Assembly (NCBI GenBank): GCA_004000035.1 | Contig: RJAE01000004.1 | Coordinates: 186,001-250,000 of the forward strand | Source of the DNA: Arthrobacter sulfonylureivorans | GTDB taxonomy: Bacteria > Actinomycetota > Actinomycetes > Actinomycetales > Micrococcaceae | DNA length: 64,000 nucleotides | Reading direction: 5' to 3' | Shown here: positions 14,756 to 26,187 of the stretch, piece by piece | How positions within the stretch are numbered: position 1 is the first letter of the stretch | Layout of the letters: each line of letters opens with the position of its first letter | Position numbers and translations under genes: made by a program | The notes under the pieces: model-generated | What the model was told of the DNA's origin: nothing | Databases searched by the model: none | What the model saw: only the letters and a program-made list of their open reading frames with translations

Positions 14756-16317
14756 CGGCCTTCTTTCTGCGTGCTGCACCACTGCTGGTATTCCTTGGTG
14801 TACGCGTTGTGCTGTTCCAGCGTCTTGGCGAACTTCGTCTCGCCGGTGTCCAGGTTGACCGTCACCCAGTAGTAGTAGGGCACGTCGGCCGGGCTGGCAG
14901 CCGCGTCAATGGCCGGCCCGCCGGGCGAGTTGATCGGCCCGGCAGGCAGCCCGGTGTGCGCGTACGTGTTGTAGGGGTTGGACTTGTCCGCCTTTTCCTC
15001 CGGCGTGATGTCGTAACCCTTCCGGCCCAGGCCGTAGGTCACCGTGGCGTCCGACTGGATCAGGCCGTTCGTTTCGGTGTTGTCCGGCTTCAGCCGGTTC
15101 TGGATGGCGCCGGCAACCGTGGCATAGTCGGCCTCGCCGGCCTCGGCCTCAATGATGCTGGCGATGGTCAGCACCCGGAACTGCTCCTGCGGATCGGAAA
15201 TCCCGTCCTTGGTCAGCCGGTCCACGGTGTTGCCCACCAGTTCGGTGAGAATGTCCTTGGCGCTGGTCCCCAGGGGCCAGCGGTACTCGCCCGGGAAGAG
15301 GTAGCCTTCGAGGTTGCGTGCGGAGTCCGGCAGCCCGAACTGCTGCGGGTTTTTGGCCAGTTCCGCGAACTCGGAGGCCGGAATCTGCGTGCCTTCGCTC
15401 AGGGCCGCGAAGACCTCTTCCTCGCGCCAGGTGCGGTTGATGGCGGTGTAGGAGACCTTCTCCCCCACGTCCTCCAGCAGGATGGCGGCGGCTTCGGCGG
15501 CCGGCAGCTTGTACTGCATCTGGTAGTCGCCCGGCTGCACCTCGCGGCCGTCCGCTTGGCTGGCCAGTTCGCCCAGGAAGGTCTCGCTGTTGGAGATGAT
15601 GTCCTGCTCCACCAGGGAATCGGCGATCACCAGCGGACCGGCGCCCTGTTGAACCGTGAAGGTGACCTGCCCCTCCCCGGGGCCCGGATAGTCTTCGGGG
15701 CCGCCGCCCATGCCCAGCAGGTTCTGCAGGAACAGCACCACGCCGACCAGGCCTGCGGCGAAGACCGCGAAGACCACCAGCATGATGGTGTTGCGCCGCC
15801 GGCGGGCGCGCTTCTTGGTGCGGACCGGACGCTTCCGGCCGGAGGCAGGTTCATCCTCGAAAAAGTCCAGCCGGCCGTCGTGGTAGATCTGGCCGTCATC
15901 CTCGTAGCCCTGGCCCGCGTCCGTCGCTTCCCAGCCTCGCTCCGCGGCGTAAGGGGCGCTTTCCGCCTCGCCTGCCGCAGAGCCGGCGGCATATTCTGCC
16001 TCGGGCTCTGCCTCCGGCTGACGACGACGGGGCTCACCGCGGGTGGGTACGTGGTGCTGGATTACGGTGGCCGGCTCCGGGTCGTACCAGCCGGTAGACG
16101 GTTCGTCCGCTTCGGGTGCGTCCGGGGGCTCCGGCGCGGCCGGCTGGCCGGCCGGATCGGGCCATGCCTCGTCAGCGGGCGGCTCTTCCCATTCGGGAAC
16201 CGCGTCGTCGTCCCAGTACGGCGGAACGGTGTCGTCAAAGCGCGGATCAGCGGCCTGGCGTCCACGGGCGGCACGCCGGGACGGCAGGTTGGTCCAGTCG
16301 TCGGGGTGCTTGCTCAC
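14746..16317 (-). CDS. mltG: Endolytic peptidoglycan transglycosylase MltG
   Basis: Cleaves nascent glycan strands at the membrane and so sets their length. The 523-aa protein has a long acidic, Pro/Glu-rich cytoplasmic region (1-160), a basic patch KRPVRTKKRARRRR, one transmembrane helix (about 177-200) and an extracytoplasmic YceG domain. The catalytic Glu lies in LTIASIIEAEAG near residue 388. The GTG start makes a GTGA overlap with ruvX. The acidic cytoplasmic extension is typical of actinobacterial homologues and may take part in division-protein contacts (inference). Confidence 0.94.
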   Translation of the reverse strand: MSKHPDDWTNLPSRRAARGRQAADPRFDDTVPPYWDDDAVPEWEEPPADEAWPDPAGQPAAPEPPDAPEADEPSTGWYDPEPATVIQHHVPTRGEPRRRQPEAEPEAEYAAGSAAGEAESAPYAAERGWEATDAGQGYEDDGQIYHDGRLDFFEDEPASGRKRPVRTKKRARRRRNTIMLVVFAVFAAGLVGVVLFLQNLLGMGGGPEDYPGPGEGQVTFTVQQGAGPLVIADSLVEQDIISNSETFLGELASQADGREVQPGDYQMQYKLPAAEAAAILLEDVGEKVSYTAINRTWREEEVFAALSEGTQIPASEFAELAKNPQQFGLPDSARNLEGYLFPGEYRWPLGTSAKDILTELVGNTVDRLTKDGISDPQEQFRVLTIASIIEAEAGEADYATVAGAIQNRLKPDNTETNGLIQSDATVTYGLGRKGYDITPEEKADKSNPYNTYAHTGLPAGPINSPGGPAIDAAASPADVPYYYWVTVNLDTGETKFAKTLEQHNAYTKEYQQWCSTQKEGRCS

Positions 16318-16886
16318 GATCCCGGATCCCCGCTTCGATCATGTCCGTGCTTAATCGTCGGCTCCTCATGGCTGGCGTCCGGCACGTCTCTGCCGGCGGG
16401 CGGTGCGACAGGTGTCCCCACGTCCTGTCCCTGGGCCCGTTGCATGTCAATGGCCTGCTGCAGGATACCTACCGCAGCTACCTGATCCACCACTTTACGA
16501 TGTTGACGCGTATCCATGCCAGCATCACGCAATCCCCGGTGCGCCGCCACGGTGGTCAGGCGTTCATCAATCAGGCTGACGCTGGCCCCTGATCCCGCCG
16601 CGGCCAGCGCGGCGGCCAGCTTCCGGGCATAGCTCCGGGCCATCTCGGTGGACGCAGATTCGCCGCCGGAAAGTGTCCGCGGAAGCCCCACGAAAACCTG
16701 GACGGTGCCCCGTTCGGCGGCCTCGCGCACCAGCACCCTGATGTCATAGTCCTTCTTGGCGTCGCGCTTCAGGGTGCGTACCGGCGTGGCCAGGATCCCG
16801 TCCGGATCACAGCTGGCCACGCCCACGCGCACCGCACCGACGTCCACACCGAGTTTGGTGCCGCGCGGATAATCGGTCGAAGACAC
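16314..16886 (-). CDS. ruvX: RuvX/YqgF family RNase H-fold nuclease
   Basis: YqgF-family putative Holliday-junction resolvase, also implicated in 16S rRNA 5' processing. The 190-aa product has the RNase H-like first strand KLGVDVGAVRVGVASCD and the later acidic motif LIDERLTTVAAHRGL. The C-terminal ~40 residues after the fold are Pro/Asp-rich. It lies 12 nt after alaS and overlaps mltG, the normal actinobacterial alaS-ruvX-mltG arrangement. Confidence 0.93.
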   Translation of the reverse strand: MSSTDYPRGTKLGVDVGAVRVGVASCDPDGILATPVRTLKRDAKKDYDIRVLVREAAERGTVQVFVGLPRTLSGGESASTEMARSYARKLAAALAAAGSGASVSLIDERLTTVAAHRGLRDAGMDTRQHRKVVDQVAAVGILQQAIDMQRAQGQDVGTPVAPPAGRDVPDASHEEPTIKHGHDRSGDPGS

Positions 16887-16898
16887 GATGCCGGGCCC

Positions 16899-19577
<2,679 letters not shown>

Positions 19578-19653
19578 GGTGCCTGTGTCTTACCTTCCAG
19601 GGTACAAACCGCCCGTGCGGGCCGGTGCGTGGCGTGAAGATGCCGTAAAAAAT

Positions 19654-19887
19654 TTAGCGCGTGCGGACGTCGTCGGCTGAATCGATGCCCAGGGCCAGGC
19701 GCAGGTCTGTCTCGCGTTCCTGCATGCCGTCCCGGACCGCGTCGGCGAAGGTGGCCACCGAATCGGCCACCTGTCCCAGGGCGCGGTTCAGTCCGGCCGG
19801 TCCCAACGCGTCCCGCGTCTGGGAAAGCTTGCGGACCGCCAGCACGCCGATCGCCACACCTGCGGCCATCCAGATCATTCGCTTCAT
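19654..19887 (-). CDS. DUF6167-type small membrane-associated protein
   Basis: A 77-aa product starting with a hydrophobic segment (MKRMIWMAAGVAIGVLAVRK), then an amphipathic helical region rich in Ala, Asp and Glu. GAGAGG precedes the ATG by 7 nt. In actinobacteria a DUF6167 protein regularly sits in this place, between DUF948 and alaS; I assign it from position and look, not from a profile search. The function is unknown. It lies 18 nt after the DUF948 stop. Confidence 0.8.
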   Translation of the reverse strand: MKRMIWMAAGVAIGVLAVRKLSQTRDALGPAGLNRALGQVADSVATFADAVRDGMQERETDLRLALGIDSADDVRTR

Positions 19888-19905
19888 GTCGGTTCCTCTC
19901 GCGGA

Positions 19906-20289
19906 TTAGCGGCCGCGGCGGCGCTTGCCCTCGGGCGCGCCCTTGCCGGCGGTATTGAAGGCGCTGCGCACGCCGTAGGAGAAGGCTGCCACCTTGATCA
20001 GCGGCGAGCCCAGAGTCGCGGAGAGCAGCGACGTCAGGGCGGAAACGTTGGCCGAGGCGTCCGACACGTTGTTGGAGATGCCGTCGACCTTCCGCAACTG
20101 TTCGTTGGTGGTGCTGACCGTGGTGGTGACTTCGCCAATCAACGGGGTGGTGCCGTCGCTGAGCTCGCGGATGGCCTGGCGCAGTTCATCAAACACCTTG
20201 CCGAGCTTCCATACCGGGATGGCCAGCAGGGCCACCAACACCGCGAATACTCCCGCGGCGATCAGACCGGCGATATCTCCACCTGACAT
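19906..20289 (-). CDS. DUF948 family membrane protein
   Basis: A 127-aa protein with an N-terminal transmembrane helix (about residues 5-28, AGLIAAGVFAVLVALLAIPV) and a predicted coiled-coil-like region with heptad-style spacing (FDELRQAIRELSDGTTPLI, then TTNEQLRKVDGISNNVSDASA). It ends in a basic tail GKRRRGR. These are DUF948 hallmarks. The family is conserved upstream of alaS in actinobacteria and has no established function. It is the first gene of the alaS-aro run, with GGAG about 10 nt before its ATG. Confidence 0.88.
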   Translation of the reverse strand: MSGGDIAGLIAAGVFAVLVALLAIPVWKLGKVFDELRQAIRELSDGTTPLIGEVTTTVSTTNEQLRKVDGISNNVSDASANVSALTSLLSATLGSPLIKVAAFSYGVRSAFNTAGKGAPEGKRRRGR

Positions 20290-20440
20290 AGGTTCAAACG
20301 CTCCTCATTGTTGGTTGACGGCGTCATCCGATCCGCGCGCAGCGCAGGCATGCCTTGTGCTGTGGGGGTCCGGCTAACGACGGCGGGGCCTGCCTTGATC
20401 AGGCATCTTTCCCGCCACTCTCATCACCTTACCTACTGAA

Positions 20441-20534
20441 CAGCCCGCGGCCGATGCCGCGGGCTGTTCTGCGCCGCCTCCGCGCACGGAGGCGGCATCT
20501 CGCAGGGGTGGTTCCGGGGTTCAGGCCCCGGAAC
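20441..20534 (-). terminator. Triple hairpin downstream of rpsD
   Basis: Three perfect hairpins follow the rpsD stop in 100 nt. GTTCCGGGG/CCCCGGAAC (20511-20534, 9 bp) is first on the minus strand, then GCCGCCTCCG/CGGAGGCGGC (20473-20496, 10 bp, 4-nt loop), then CAGCCCGCGGC/GCCGCGGGCTG (20441-20466, 11 bp, 4-nt loop). None has a strong U-tract. Together they should insulate rpsD from the downstream DUF948-alaS operon. Confidence 0.75.
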
Positions 20535-20541
20535 TACTTAT

Positions 20542-21168
20542 CTAGCGAGCGTAGTATTCGACCACCATCTGCTCTTCGCAGGTCACGGGGACCTCGGAGC
20601 GCTTGGGGCGGCGGACCAGGCGGGCCTGCAGCTTCTCCAAGGCGACATCCAGGTACGCCGGAACGTTGGGGAGCACGTCGCGGTGAGCGCCGGCAGCTGC
20701 CACCTGGAACGGGGGCATCTTTTCGGAGCGCTCGTGCACGTGGATCAGCTGGCCTTCGGAAACGCGGAAGGACGGGCGGTCCACGCGCTTGCCGTTGACC
20801 ATGATGTGGCGGTGCACCACAAGCTGGCGGGCCTGGGCGATGGTGCGGGCGAAGCCGGCACGCAGCACCAGGGCGTCAAGACGCATTTCCAGCAGCTCGA
20901 TCAGGTTTTCGCCGGTCAGACCGGCGGTGTTGCGGGCTTCCTCGAAGGCACGGGTCATCTGTGCTTCGCGGATGCCGTACTGGGCACGCAGACGCTGCTT
21001 CTCGCGCAGACGAACGGCGTAGTCACTGTCCTGCTTGCGGCGGGCACGTCCGTGCTGGCCGGGGCCGTACGGACGACGCTCCATGTACTTCTCAGCCTTG
21101 GGCGTCAGGGCAATGCCAAGGGCACGCGAAATGCGGACCTTGCGGCGGGCTCGTGTGTTGTTAGCCAC
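20542..21168 (-). CDS. rpsD: 30S ribosomal protein S4
   Basis: Primary 16S rRNA binder and assembly initiator of the small subunit. The 208-aa product has the N-terminal start MANNTRARRKVRISRALG, the KQDSDYAVRLREKQRLRAQYGI stretch (two parts of one helix), and the S4 RNA-binding domain LVVHRHIMVNGKRVDRPSF. The GTG start follows GGAAGGA by a few nt. It stands alone, outside the rpsM-rpsK-rpoA cluster, as is normal for Arthrobacter-type genomes. No zinc-binding Cys knuckle is present (the C-minus form). Confidence 0.97.
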   Translation of the reverse strand: MANNTRARRKVRISRALGIALTPKAEKYMERRPYGPGQHGRARRKQDSDYAVRLREKQRLRAQYGIREAQMTRAFEEARNTAGLTGENLIELLEMRLDALVLRAGFARTIAQARQLVVHRHIMVNGKRVDRPSFRVSEGQLIHVHERSEKMPPFQVAAAGAHRDVLPNVPAYLDVALEKLQARLVRRPKRSEVPVTCEEQMVVEYYAR

Positions 21169-21336
21169 GATGTCCTTCCAGTTATGTGCGGGTGCAATGG
21201 TTTGCTGGCCTCCAAGTCCCGGAGAGCGTTGGTCAACCGCTACCTTCAGCTACAGTCCGTCCCGGGCACGCTTCTCCCCTTCACTGAATTGCTCTAGGGA
21301 TCGACGGCGCAAGAACGGCTTGCCAGTCAGCCAACC

Positions 21337-21345
21337 ATTCTAGCA
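21337..21345 (-). promoter_or_regulatory. Extended -10 promoter candidate for rpsD
   Basis: TGCTAGAAT on the minus strand is an extended -10 element (TGN plus TAGAAT). No good -35 is visible. It would give a leader of about 160 nt for rpsD, long enough for autoregulation by S4, although no known S4-binding fold was recognised by eye. It lies back to back with the dtd start. Confidence 0.45.
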
Positions 21346-21384
21346 TCAGCCGGCCGGTGGCCCTGCCACGTTTAGGCTGGCTGG

Positions 21385-21837
21385 ATGCGAGCCATTCTGC
21401 AGCGCGCGAGCCGCGCCAGCGTCAGCGTCGACGGCACGGTGGTGGGGGCCCTGTCCGGCCCCGGCCTGGTGGTTCTGGTGGGCGCCACCCATACCGACAC
21501 CGCCCAGGACGCCGCGGCGCTGGCGGAAAAGATCTGGCGGCTGCGCATCCTGGACGGCGAGCTCTCCTGCGCCGATGCGGACGCCCCGCTGCTGGTGGTC
21601 AGCCAGTTCACGCTGTACGCCGATACCCGGCGCGGCCGGCGGCCGTCCTGGTCCGCGGCCGCCCCCGGCAACGTCAGCGAACCGCTGCTGGATCACTTCG
21701 TCTCGGAGCTGCGCGGCCTGGGCGCCCAAGTGGCGACCGGTGTCTTCGGCGCCATGATGGAGGTGGAACTGGTGAACTCCGGTCCGTTCACCATCAGTCT
21801 GGATACCGAGGACTTCGCCAAGCCGCGCCGCGGCTGA
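21385..21837 (+). CDS. dtd: D-aminoacyl-tRNA deacylase
   Basis: Removes D-amino acids (and Gly from tRNA-Ala) from mischarged tRNA. The 150-aa protein has both family signatures: [17 protein letters not shown] in the middle and the cross-subunit motif [11 protein letters not shown] (Gly-Pro as NSGPFT) near the end. It starts [17 protein letters not shown] as usual. No ribosome binding site is seen before the ATG, and a TAGGCT sequence lies 8 nt upstream, so the transcript could be leaderless (inference). Confidence 0.95.
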   Translation: MRAILQRASRASVSVDGTVVGALSGPGLVVLVGATHTDTAQDAAALAEKIWRLRILDGELSCADADAPLLVVSQFTLYADTRRGRRPSWSAAAPGNVSEPLLDHFVSELRGLGAQVATGVFGAMMEVELVNSGPFTISLDTEDFAKPRRG

Positions 21838-21916
21838 GCCGGCTGGCGGACGAGCCAAGCGGCGGACAGGGGCACCGAGCCTCGCATCGCCGTCGTTACT
21901 TGCCGGCACTTGGTGT

Positions 21917-23347
21917 TTATCCGCCGCGGATGATCTTGCGCAGCCGGTCCACCCGGGCCGAGATCTCCCGTTCGGCGCCGTTGGTGGTGGGTTCGTAGTA
22001 GTTCCGGCCCACCAGGTCGTCCGGCGCGTACTGCTGGGTGGCGATCCCGTGCGGGGCGTCGTGCGAATACACGTAGCCCTTGCCGTGGCCCATCCCCTTG
22101 GCCCCCGCGTAGTGGGAGTCGCGCAAGTGGACCGGAACCCCTTGGCCACGCCCCGCCCGGACGTCCGCCACGGCGGCGTTGATCGCGTCGTGGCAGGCCG
22201 GCGATTTCGGCGCGGTGGCGATGTGGACTACGGCCTGGGCCAGCACCAGCCGGGCTTCCGGCATGCCGATCAACTGGACGGCCTGGGCGGCGGCGACCGC
22301 CGTCTGCAACGCCGTGGGATCGGCCATCCCCACATCCTCGGAGGCGTGGACCATGATCCGACGCGCCACGAAGCGCGGGTCCTCCCCCGCCTCCAGCATC
22401 CGCGCCATGTAGTGCAGCGCGGCATCCACGTCGGAGCCGCGCATGGACTTGATGAAGGCACTGGTGATGTCGTAGTGCTGGTCCCCTGCCTTGTCGTAGC
22501 GCAAGGCGGCACGGTCCGTGGCGCGCTCGGCGTGGCTGAGCTCCACCCGGACCGGGGCCCCGTCTTCGCCTTCCCCGCCGGTCTCGCCCCAGGCCACGCC
22601 CGCGGCGGCCTCCAGCGAGGTCAGGCCGCGGCGGGCGTCGCCGGCGGCCAGCCGGACCAGGTGTTCCAGCGCCTCCTCGCTCAGCTCCACCCGGCCGGCT
22701 AGCCCGCGCTCGTCCTGGACCGCGCGCACCAGCAGCTGCTCAACGTCATCGGCGGTCAGCGGCTTCAGGGTCAGCAATAGCGAACGGGACAGCAGCGGCG
22801 AGACCACCGAGAACGACGGGTTCTCCGTGGTGGCGGCGACCAGCACCACCCAGCGGTTTTCGACGCCCGGCAGCAGCGCGTCCTGCTGTGCCTTGTTGAA
22901 TCGGTGGATCTCGTCCAGGAACAGCACCGTGGTGGTGCGGTGCAGGTCGCGGGCGGTCAGCGCCTCGTCCATCACGCGGCGCACGTCCTTGACGCCGGCG
23001 GTGATCGCGGAGAGTTCCACAAACTTGCGGCCCGGGCCGCGGGCGATCACGTGCGCCAGCGTGGTCTTGCCGGTGCCGGGCGGACCCCAGAGCATGACCG
23101 ACGACGGTCCCGCCGGCCCGGTGGCCGCGCCACCGGCCGCCAGCATGCGCAGGGGCGACCCGGGCTGGAGCAGGTGCTGCTGGCCCACCACGTCATCGAG
23201 CGTGCGCGGCCGCATCCGGACCGCCAGCGGGCTGCGCGGACGGGTGGGTTCGCCGCCGTCGCCGGACGCCGCGTTGTGGCCGTGGCCGTCGCCCCCGCCG
23301 TCGTAGTCTTCGTCGTCGTCCGCGGCTGCACTGAACAAATCACTCAC
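21917..23347 (-). CDS. rarA: Replication-associated recombination protein A (MgsA/RarA AAA+ ATPase)
   Basis: Clamp-loader-like AAA+ ATPase that acts at stalled forks. The 476-aa protein has Walker A GPPGTGKT at residues 88-95, Walker [20 protein letters not shown], and the sensor region [14 protein letters not shown] His/Asp/Gly-rich N-terminal stretch of about 40 residues precedes the fold. The C-terminal tetramerisation part has [18 protein letters not shown], typical of the family. It faces dtd, with 79 nt between the two stops. Confidence 0.96.
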   Translation of the reverse strand: MSDLFSAAADDDEDYDGGGDGHGHNAASGDGGEPTRPRSPLAVRMRPRTLDDVVGQQHLLQPGSPLRMLAAGGAATGPAGPSSVMLWGPPGTGKTTLAHVIARGPGRKFVELSAITAGVKDVRRVMDEALTARDLHRTTTVLFLDEIHRFNKAQQDALLPGVENRWVVLVAATTENPSFSVVSPLLSRSLLLTLKPLTADDVEQLLVRAVQDERGLAGRVELSEEALEHLVRLAAGDARRGLTSLEAAAGVAWGETGGEGEDGAPVRVELSHAERATDRAALRYDKAGDQHYDITSAFIKSMRGSDVDAALHYMARMLEAGEDPRFVARRIMVHASEDVGMADPTALQTAVAAAQAVQLIGMPEARLVLAQAVVHIATAPKSPACHDAINAAVADVRAGRGQGVPVHLRDSHYAGAKGMGHGKGYVYSHDAPHGIATQQYAPDDLVGRNYYEPTTNGAEREISARVDRLRKIIRGG

Positions 23348-23463
23348 ACCGTCAAGGCTATCCGTTCATCTGCCCTGCTCCGCCGGCACCTTCCGCGGCT
23401 CCATCCCCGGGCCGGTGCCGGTCAGCCTGCGGCGCCCTCCCCGCGTCAGGATGGCCGTCCGGT

Positions 23464-24081
23464 TTACTGCTCGAAGTCGATCCGCATCACGGCCCGGCGG
23501 GCGGTCGGGCGGCTGACTTCGCGGAAACCGGCTGCGGCGAAGATGCTGCGGCTCCCGACGTACAGTTCGCCCCAGGTCATTTCCTGCCCGGGCTTCGGGA
23601 TCAGCGGATACCCTTCGATGGCGCGGGCACCGTTCTCCTCTGCCCAGCCCGGCACGGCCGCGGCCAGCGCCCGGCTGATACCGCGGCGCCGGAAACCCGC
23701 CCGGGTCACAAAGCAGACGGCGGCCCAGACGGTGCCGTCGTCCGGATCCTCGTCGCGGCCGGCCCACACCACCCGGCTGGTCCGCAGGCGCCGGTAAGCC
23801 GTCCGCGGTTCCACCGCGCACCAACCGGCCGGCTCACCGTCCAGATAGGCCACCAGGCCGCTGGAGGAAGCGGCCGCCGGATCACCACAGCCGGTCTCGG
23901 CCCGGAGCCGGTACGCCCGTTCCTCCACGTGCTCCTCGCGCCACTGGGCCGCCGGGGTCTGGAACCACTGGCACTGGCAGCGGGACGCCTCGCCGCGAAC
24001 ACCCAGAATCTTCTGTAGTTCCTCCCAGAACGTTTCATACGCAGGCACGACCGCAACGTCGGCGCCGGTGTCCGTAGTCAT
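23464..24081 (-). CDS. GNAT family N-acetyltransferase
   Basis: A 205-aa protein of the GCN5-related acetyltransferase fold. The acetyl-CoA-binding motif A is visible as VTRAGFRRRGISRALAAA, following the strand VWAAVCFV. The N-terminus contains an unusual CQCQWFQT element and tryptophans. Starting at the ATG at 24081 gives MTTDTGADVAVV; the frame extends 12 codons further into the aspS terminator hairpin, which argues against the longer form. The substrate cannot be inferred. It stands between rarA and aspS on the same strand and probably has its own promoter. Confidence 0.85.
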   Translation of the reverse strand: MTTDTGADVAVVPAYETFWEELQKILGVRGEASRCQCQWFQTPAAQWREEHVEERAYRLRAETGCGDPAAASSSGLVAYLDGEPAGWCAVEPRTAYRRLRTSRVVWAGRDEDPDDGTVWAAVCFVTRAGFRRRGISRALAAAVPGWAEENGARAIEGYPLIPKPGQEMTWGELYVGSRSIFAAAGFREVSRPTARRAVMRIDFEQ

Positions 24082-24097
24082 GCCCCCAGCAGACAAC

Positions 24098-24135
24098 ACG
24101 GCGGGCGCGCACCACAAGAGGTGCGCGCCCGCCGT
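24098..24135 (-). terminator. Perfect 16-bp hairpin after aspS
   Basis: ACGGCGGGCGCGCACC (24098-24113) and GGTGCGCGCCCGCCGT (24120-24135) pair perfectly around the loop ACAAGA. It lies 40 nt beyond the aspS stop on the minus strand and directly before the GNAT gene. No U-tract follows. Confidence 0.85.
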
Positions 24136-24175
24136 CGTCCGTCAGTGCCGAAAGCGATGCCGGCTCGGTGCCGGG

Positions 24176-25978
24176 TTACTTGGCCTCGGGCTCCTTGACG
24201 GAGTCCTTGGCCGGGTCCTTGGGTTGCGGTTTGGCGTCCACGCCCGCTTCCTTGCGCTGCTGCAGCGTGATCGCGGCCGGGGCCGCGGTCAGCGGATCGT
24301 AGCCGCCGCCGGTCTTCGGGAAGGCGATGACCTCGCGGATCGAATCCTCGCCGGCCAGCAGCGCCACCACGCGGTCCCAGCCGAAGGCGATGCCGCCGTG
24401 CGGCGGGGCACCGTATTTGAAGCCTTCGAGCAGGAAGCCGAACTTGGTCTGCGCCGACTCCTTGTCCAGCCCCATCACCTTGAACACGCGCTCCTGCATG
24501 TCGCGCTTGTGGATACGGATGGAGCCGCCGCCGATCTCGTTGCCGTTGCAGACAATGTCGTAGGCATAGGAGAGCGCCGACTCCGGATCGGTGTCGAAGG
24601 TGTCCATGAACTCCGGCTTGGGCGAGGTGAAGGCGTGGTGCACGGCCGTCCACTTGCCGGAGCCGACCGCCACGTCGCCGGAGGCCACGGCGGCCTCGGC
24701 CGGCTCGAACATCGGCGCGTCCACGACCCACACGAAGGCCCAGTCGCCGTCCTTGATCAGTCCGGTGCGGTGCCCGATTTCCACCCGGGCCGCGCCGAGC
24801 AGGGCGCGCGAGGCGGAGCGGTCGCCGGCGGCGAAGAAGATGCAGTCACCGGGCTTGGCGCCCACGGTGCCGGCCAGGTTCTCGCGTTCGAAGTCGGTCA
24901 GGTTCTTGGCCACCGGGCCGGTCAGCTCGCCGTCCTCCTGGACCAGCACATAGGCAAGGCCCTTGGCGCCGCGCTGCTTGGCCCATTCCTGCCAGGCGTC
25001 CAGTGTGCGGCGGGCCTGCGAGGCGCCGCCGGGCATCACCACGGCACCCACGTAAGGGGCCTGGAAGACGCGGAAGGTGGTGTCCTTGAAGAAGTCGGTC
25101 AGCTCGGTCAGCTCCTGGCCGAACCGCAGGTCCGGCTTGTCCGAACCGTACTTGTCCATCGCCTCGGCGTAGGTCATGCGGGCGATCGGGGTGCTGATTT
25201 CGACGCCGATCAGCCGCCACAGCGCCTGCACGATCCGCTCGCCCAGCGCGATGATATCGTCCTGGTCCACGAAGCTGGCCTCGATGTCCAGCTGGGTGAA
25301 TTCCGGCTGCCGGTCGGCGCGGAAGTCCTCGTCGCGGTAGCAGCGGGCAATCTGGTAGTACTTCTCGAAGCCGCCCACCTGCAGCAGCTGCTTGAACAGC
25401 TGCGGGGACTGTGGCAGCGCGTACCAGGAGCCGGGGGCCAGTCGTGCCGGCACCAGGAAGTCTCGGGCACCTTCCGGCGTCGAGCGGGTCAGCGTCGGGG
25501 TTTCGATCTCCACGAACCCGTCGGCGTGCAGCAGTTCGCGTGCCGTCCGGTTGACCTCCGAACGCAACCGCAGTGCCTTCGACGGGCCGGGCCGGCGCAG
25601 GTCCAGGTAGCGGTGCTTGAGCCTGGCTTCCTCGCCCACTTCCACGTGCTCGTCCACCTGGAACGGCAGCGGGTCGGCGGTATTGAGGACGACGACGTCC
25701 TCCGCGATGACCTCTACCTCACCGCTGGCAAGGCCCGGGTTTTCGTTGCCCTCGGGGCGCTTCTCCACTGTGCCTTTGATCTGCAGCACGTACTCGTTCC
25801 GCAGCGCATGGAAGACGTCCTCTTCGCGGACCACCACCTGCGCCACACCGGAGGCATCGCGCAGATCCAGGAAGGCCACACCACCGTGGTCGCGGCGGCG
25901 GGCCACCCAGCCGGCGAGGGTAACGGTTTGTCCGATGTGCTCGGCCCTGAGGGTGCCGAGGTCGTGTGTGCGCAGCAC
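24176..25978 (-). CDS. aspS: Aspartate--tRNA ligase
   Basis: Class II aminoacyl-tRNA synthetase for Asp, bacterial type with the GAD insertion (600 aa). The OB-fold anticodon domain opens the protein ([24 protein letters not shown]). Motif 2 is [20 protein letters not shown] and motif 3 is [16 protein letters not shown] 20-residue charged tail ([16 protein letters not shown]) extends past the usual end. GGAAGGA precedes the GTG start by 6 nt. Whether it also charges tRNA-Asn cannot be decided here. Confidence 0.97.
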   Translation of the reverse strand: MLRTHDLGTLRAEHIGQTVTLAGWVARRRDHGGVAFLDLRDASGVAQVVVREEDVFHALRNEYVLQIKGTVEKRPEGNENPGLASGEVEVIAEDVVVLNTADPLPFQVDEHVEVGEEARLKHRYLDLRRPGPSKALRLRSEVNRTARELLHADGFVEIETPTLTRSTPEGARDFLVPARLAPGSWYALPQSPQLFKQLLQVGGFEKYYQIARCYRDEDFRADRQPEFTQLDIEASFVDQDDIIALGERIVQALWRLIGVEISTPIARMTYAEAMDKYGSDKPDLRFGQELTELTDFFKDTTFRVFQAPYVGAVVMPGGASQARRTLDAWQEWAKQRGAKGLAYVLVQEDGELTGPVAKNLTDFERENLAGTVGAKPGDCIFFAAGDRSASRALLGAARVEIGHRTGLIKDGDWAFVWVVDAPMFEPAEAAVASGDVAVGSGKWTAVHHAFTSPKPEFMDTFDTDPESALSYAYDIVCNGNEIGGGSIRIHKRDMQERVFKVMGLDKESAQTKFGFLLEGFKYGAPPHGGIAFGWDRVVALLAGEDSIREVIAFPKTGGGYDPLTAAPAAITLQQRKEAGVDAKPQPKDPAKDSVKEPEAK

Positions 25979-26187
25979 AACAGTCCTTCCGGTAGAACGA
26001 ATTGCTCAGCTGTCAGCCCGCTGTTGTTAACCTGATGCGGCGGCGGGGTACGGCTATGGTTAGTGGAGACGTACACGAGTTTACCGTTGATCACGCGGCG
26101 TCCCGGACCCGAACTCCGGCCATGCGGCCCCAGCGGCCCGGCGGGGCCGGAGACCCCGCGGGCCCGCAGCAAGGAGCTGTGGCATCT

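Noticed and set aside
21169-21384. Possible S4 autoregulatory RNA in the rpsD leader
   Set aside because: The leader is long enough, but I could not recognise the known pseudoknot by eye, so I only note the promoter candidate.
24098-24135. Perfect inverted repeat that might be an insertion-sequence end
   Set aside because: It is a single tight hairpin with a 6-nt loop directly after aspS, without a transposase or target duplication; terminator is the simpler reading.
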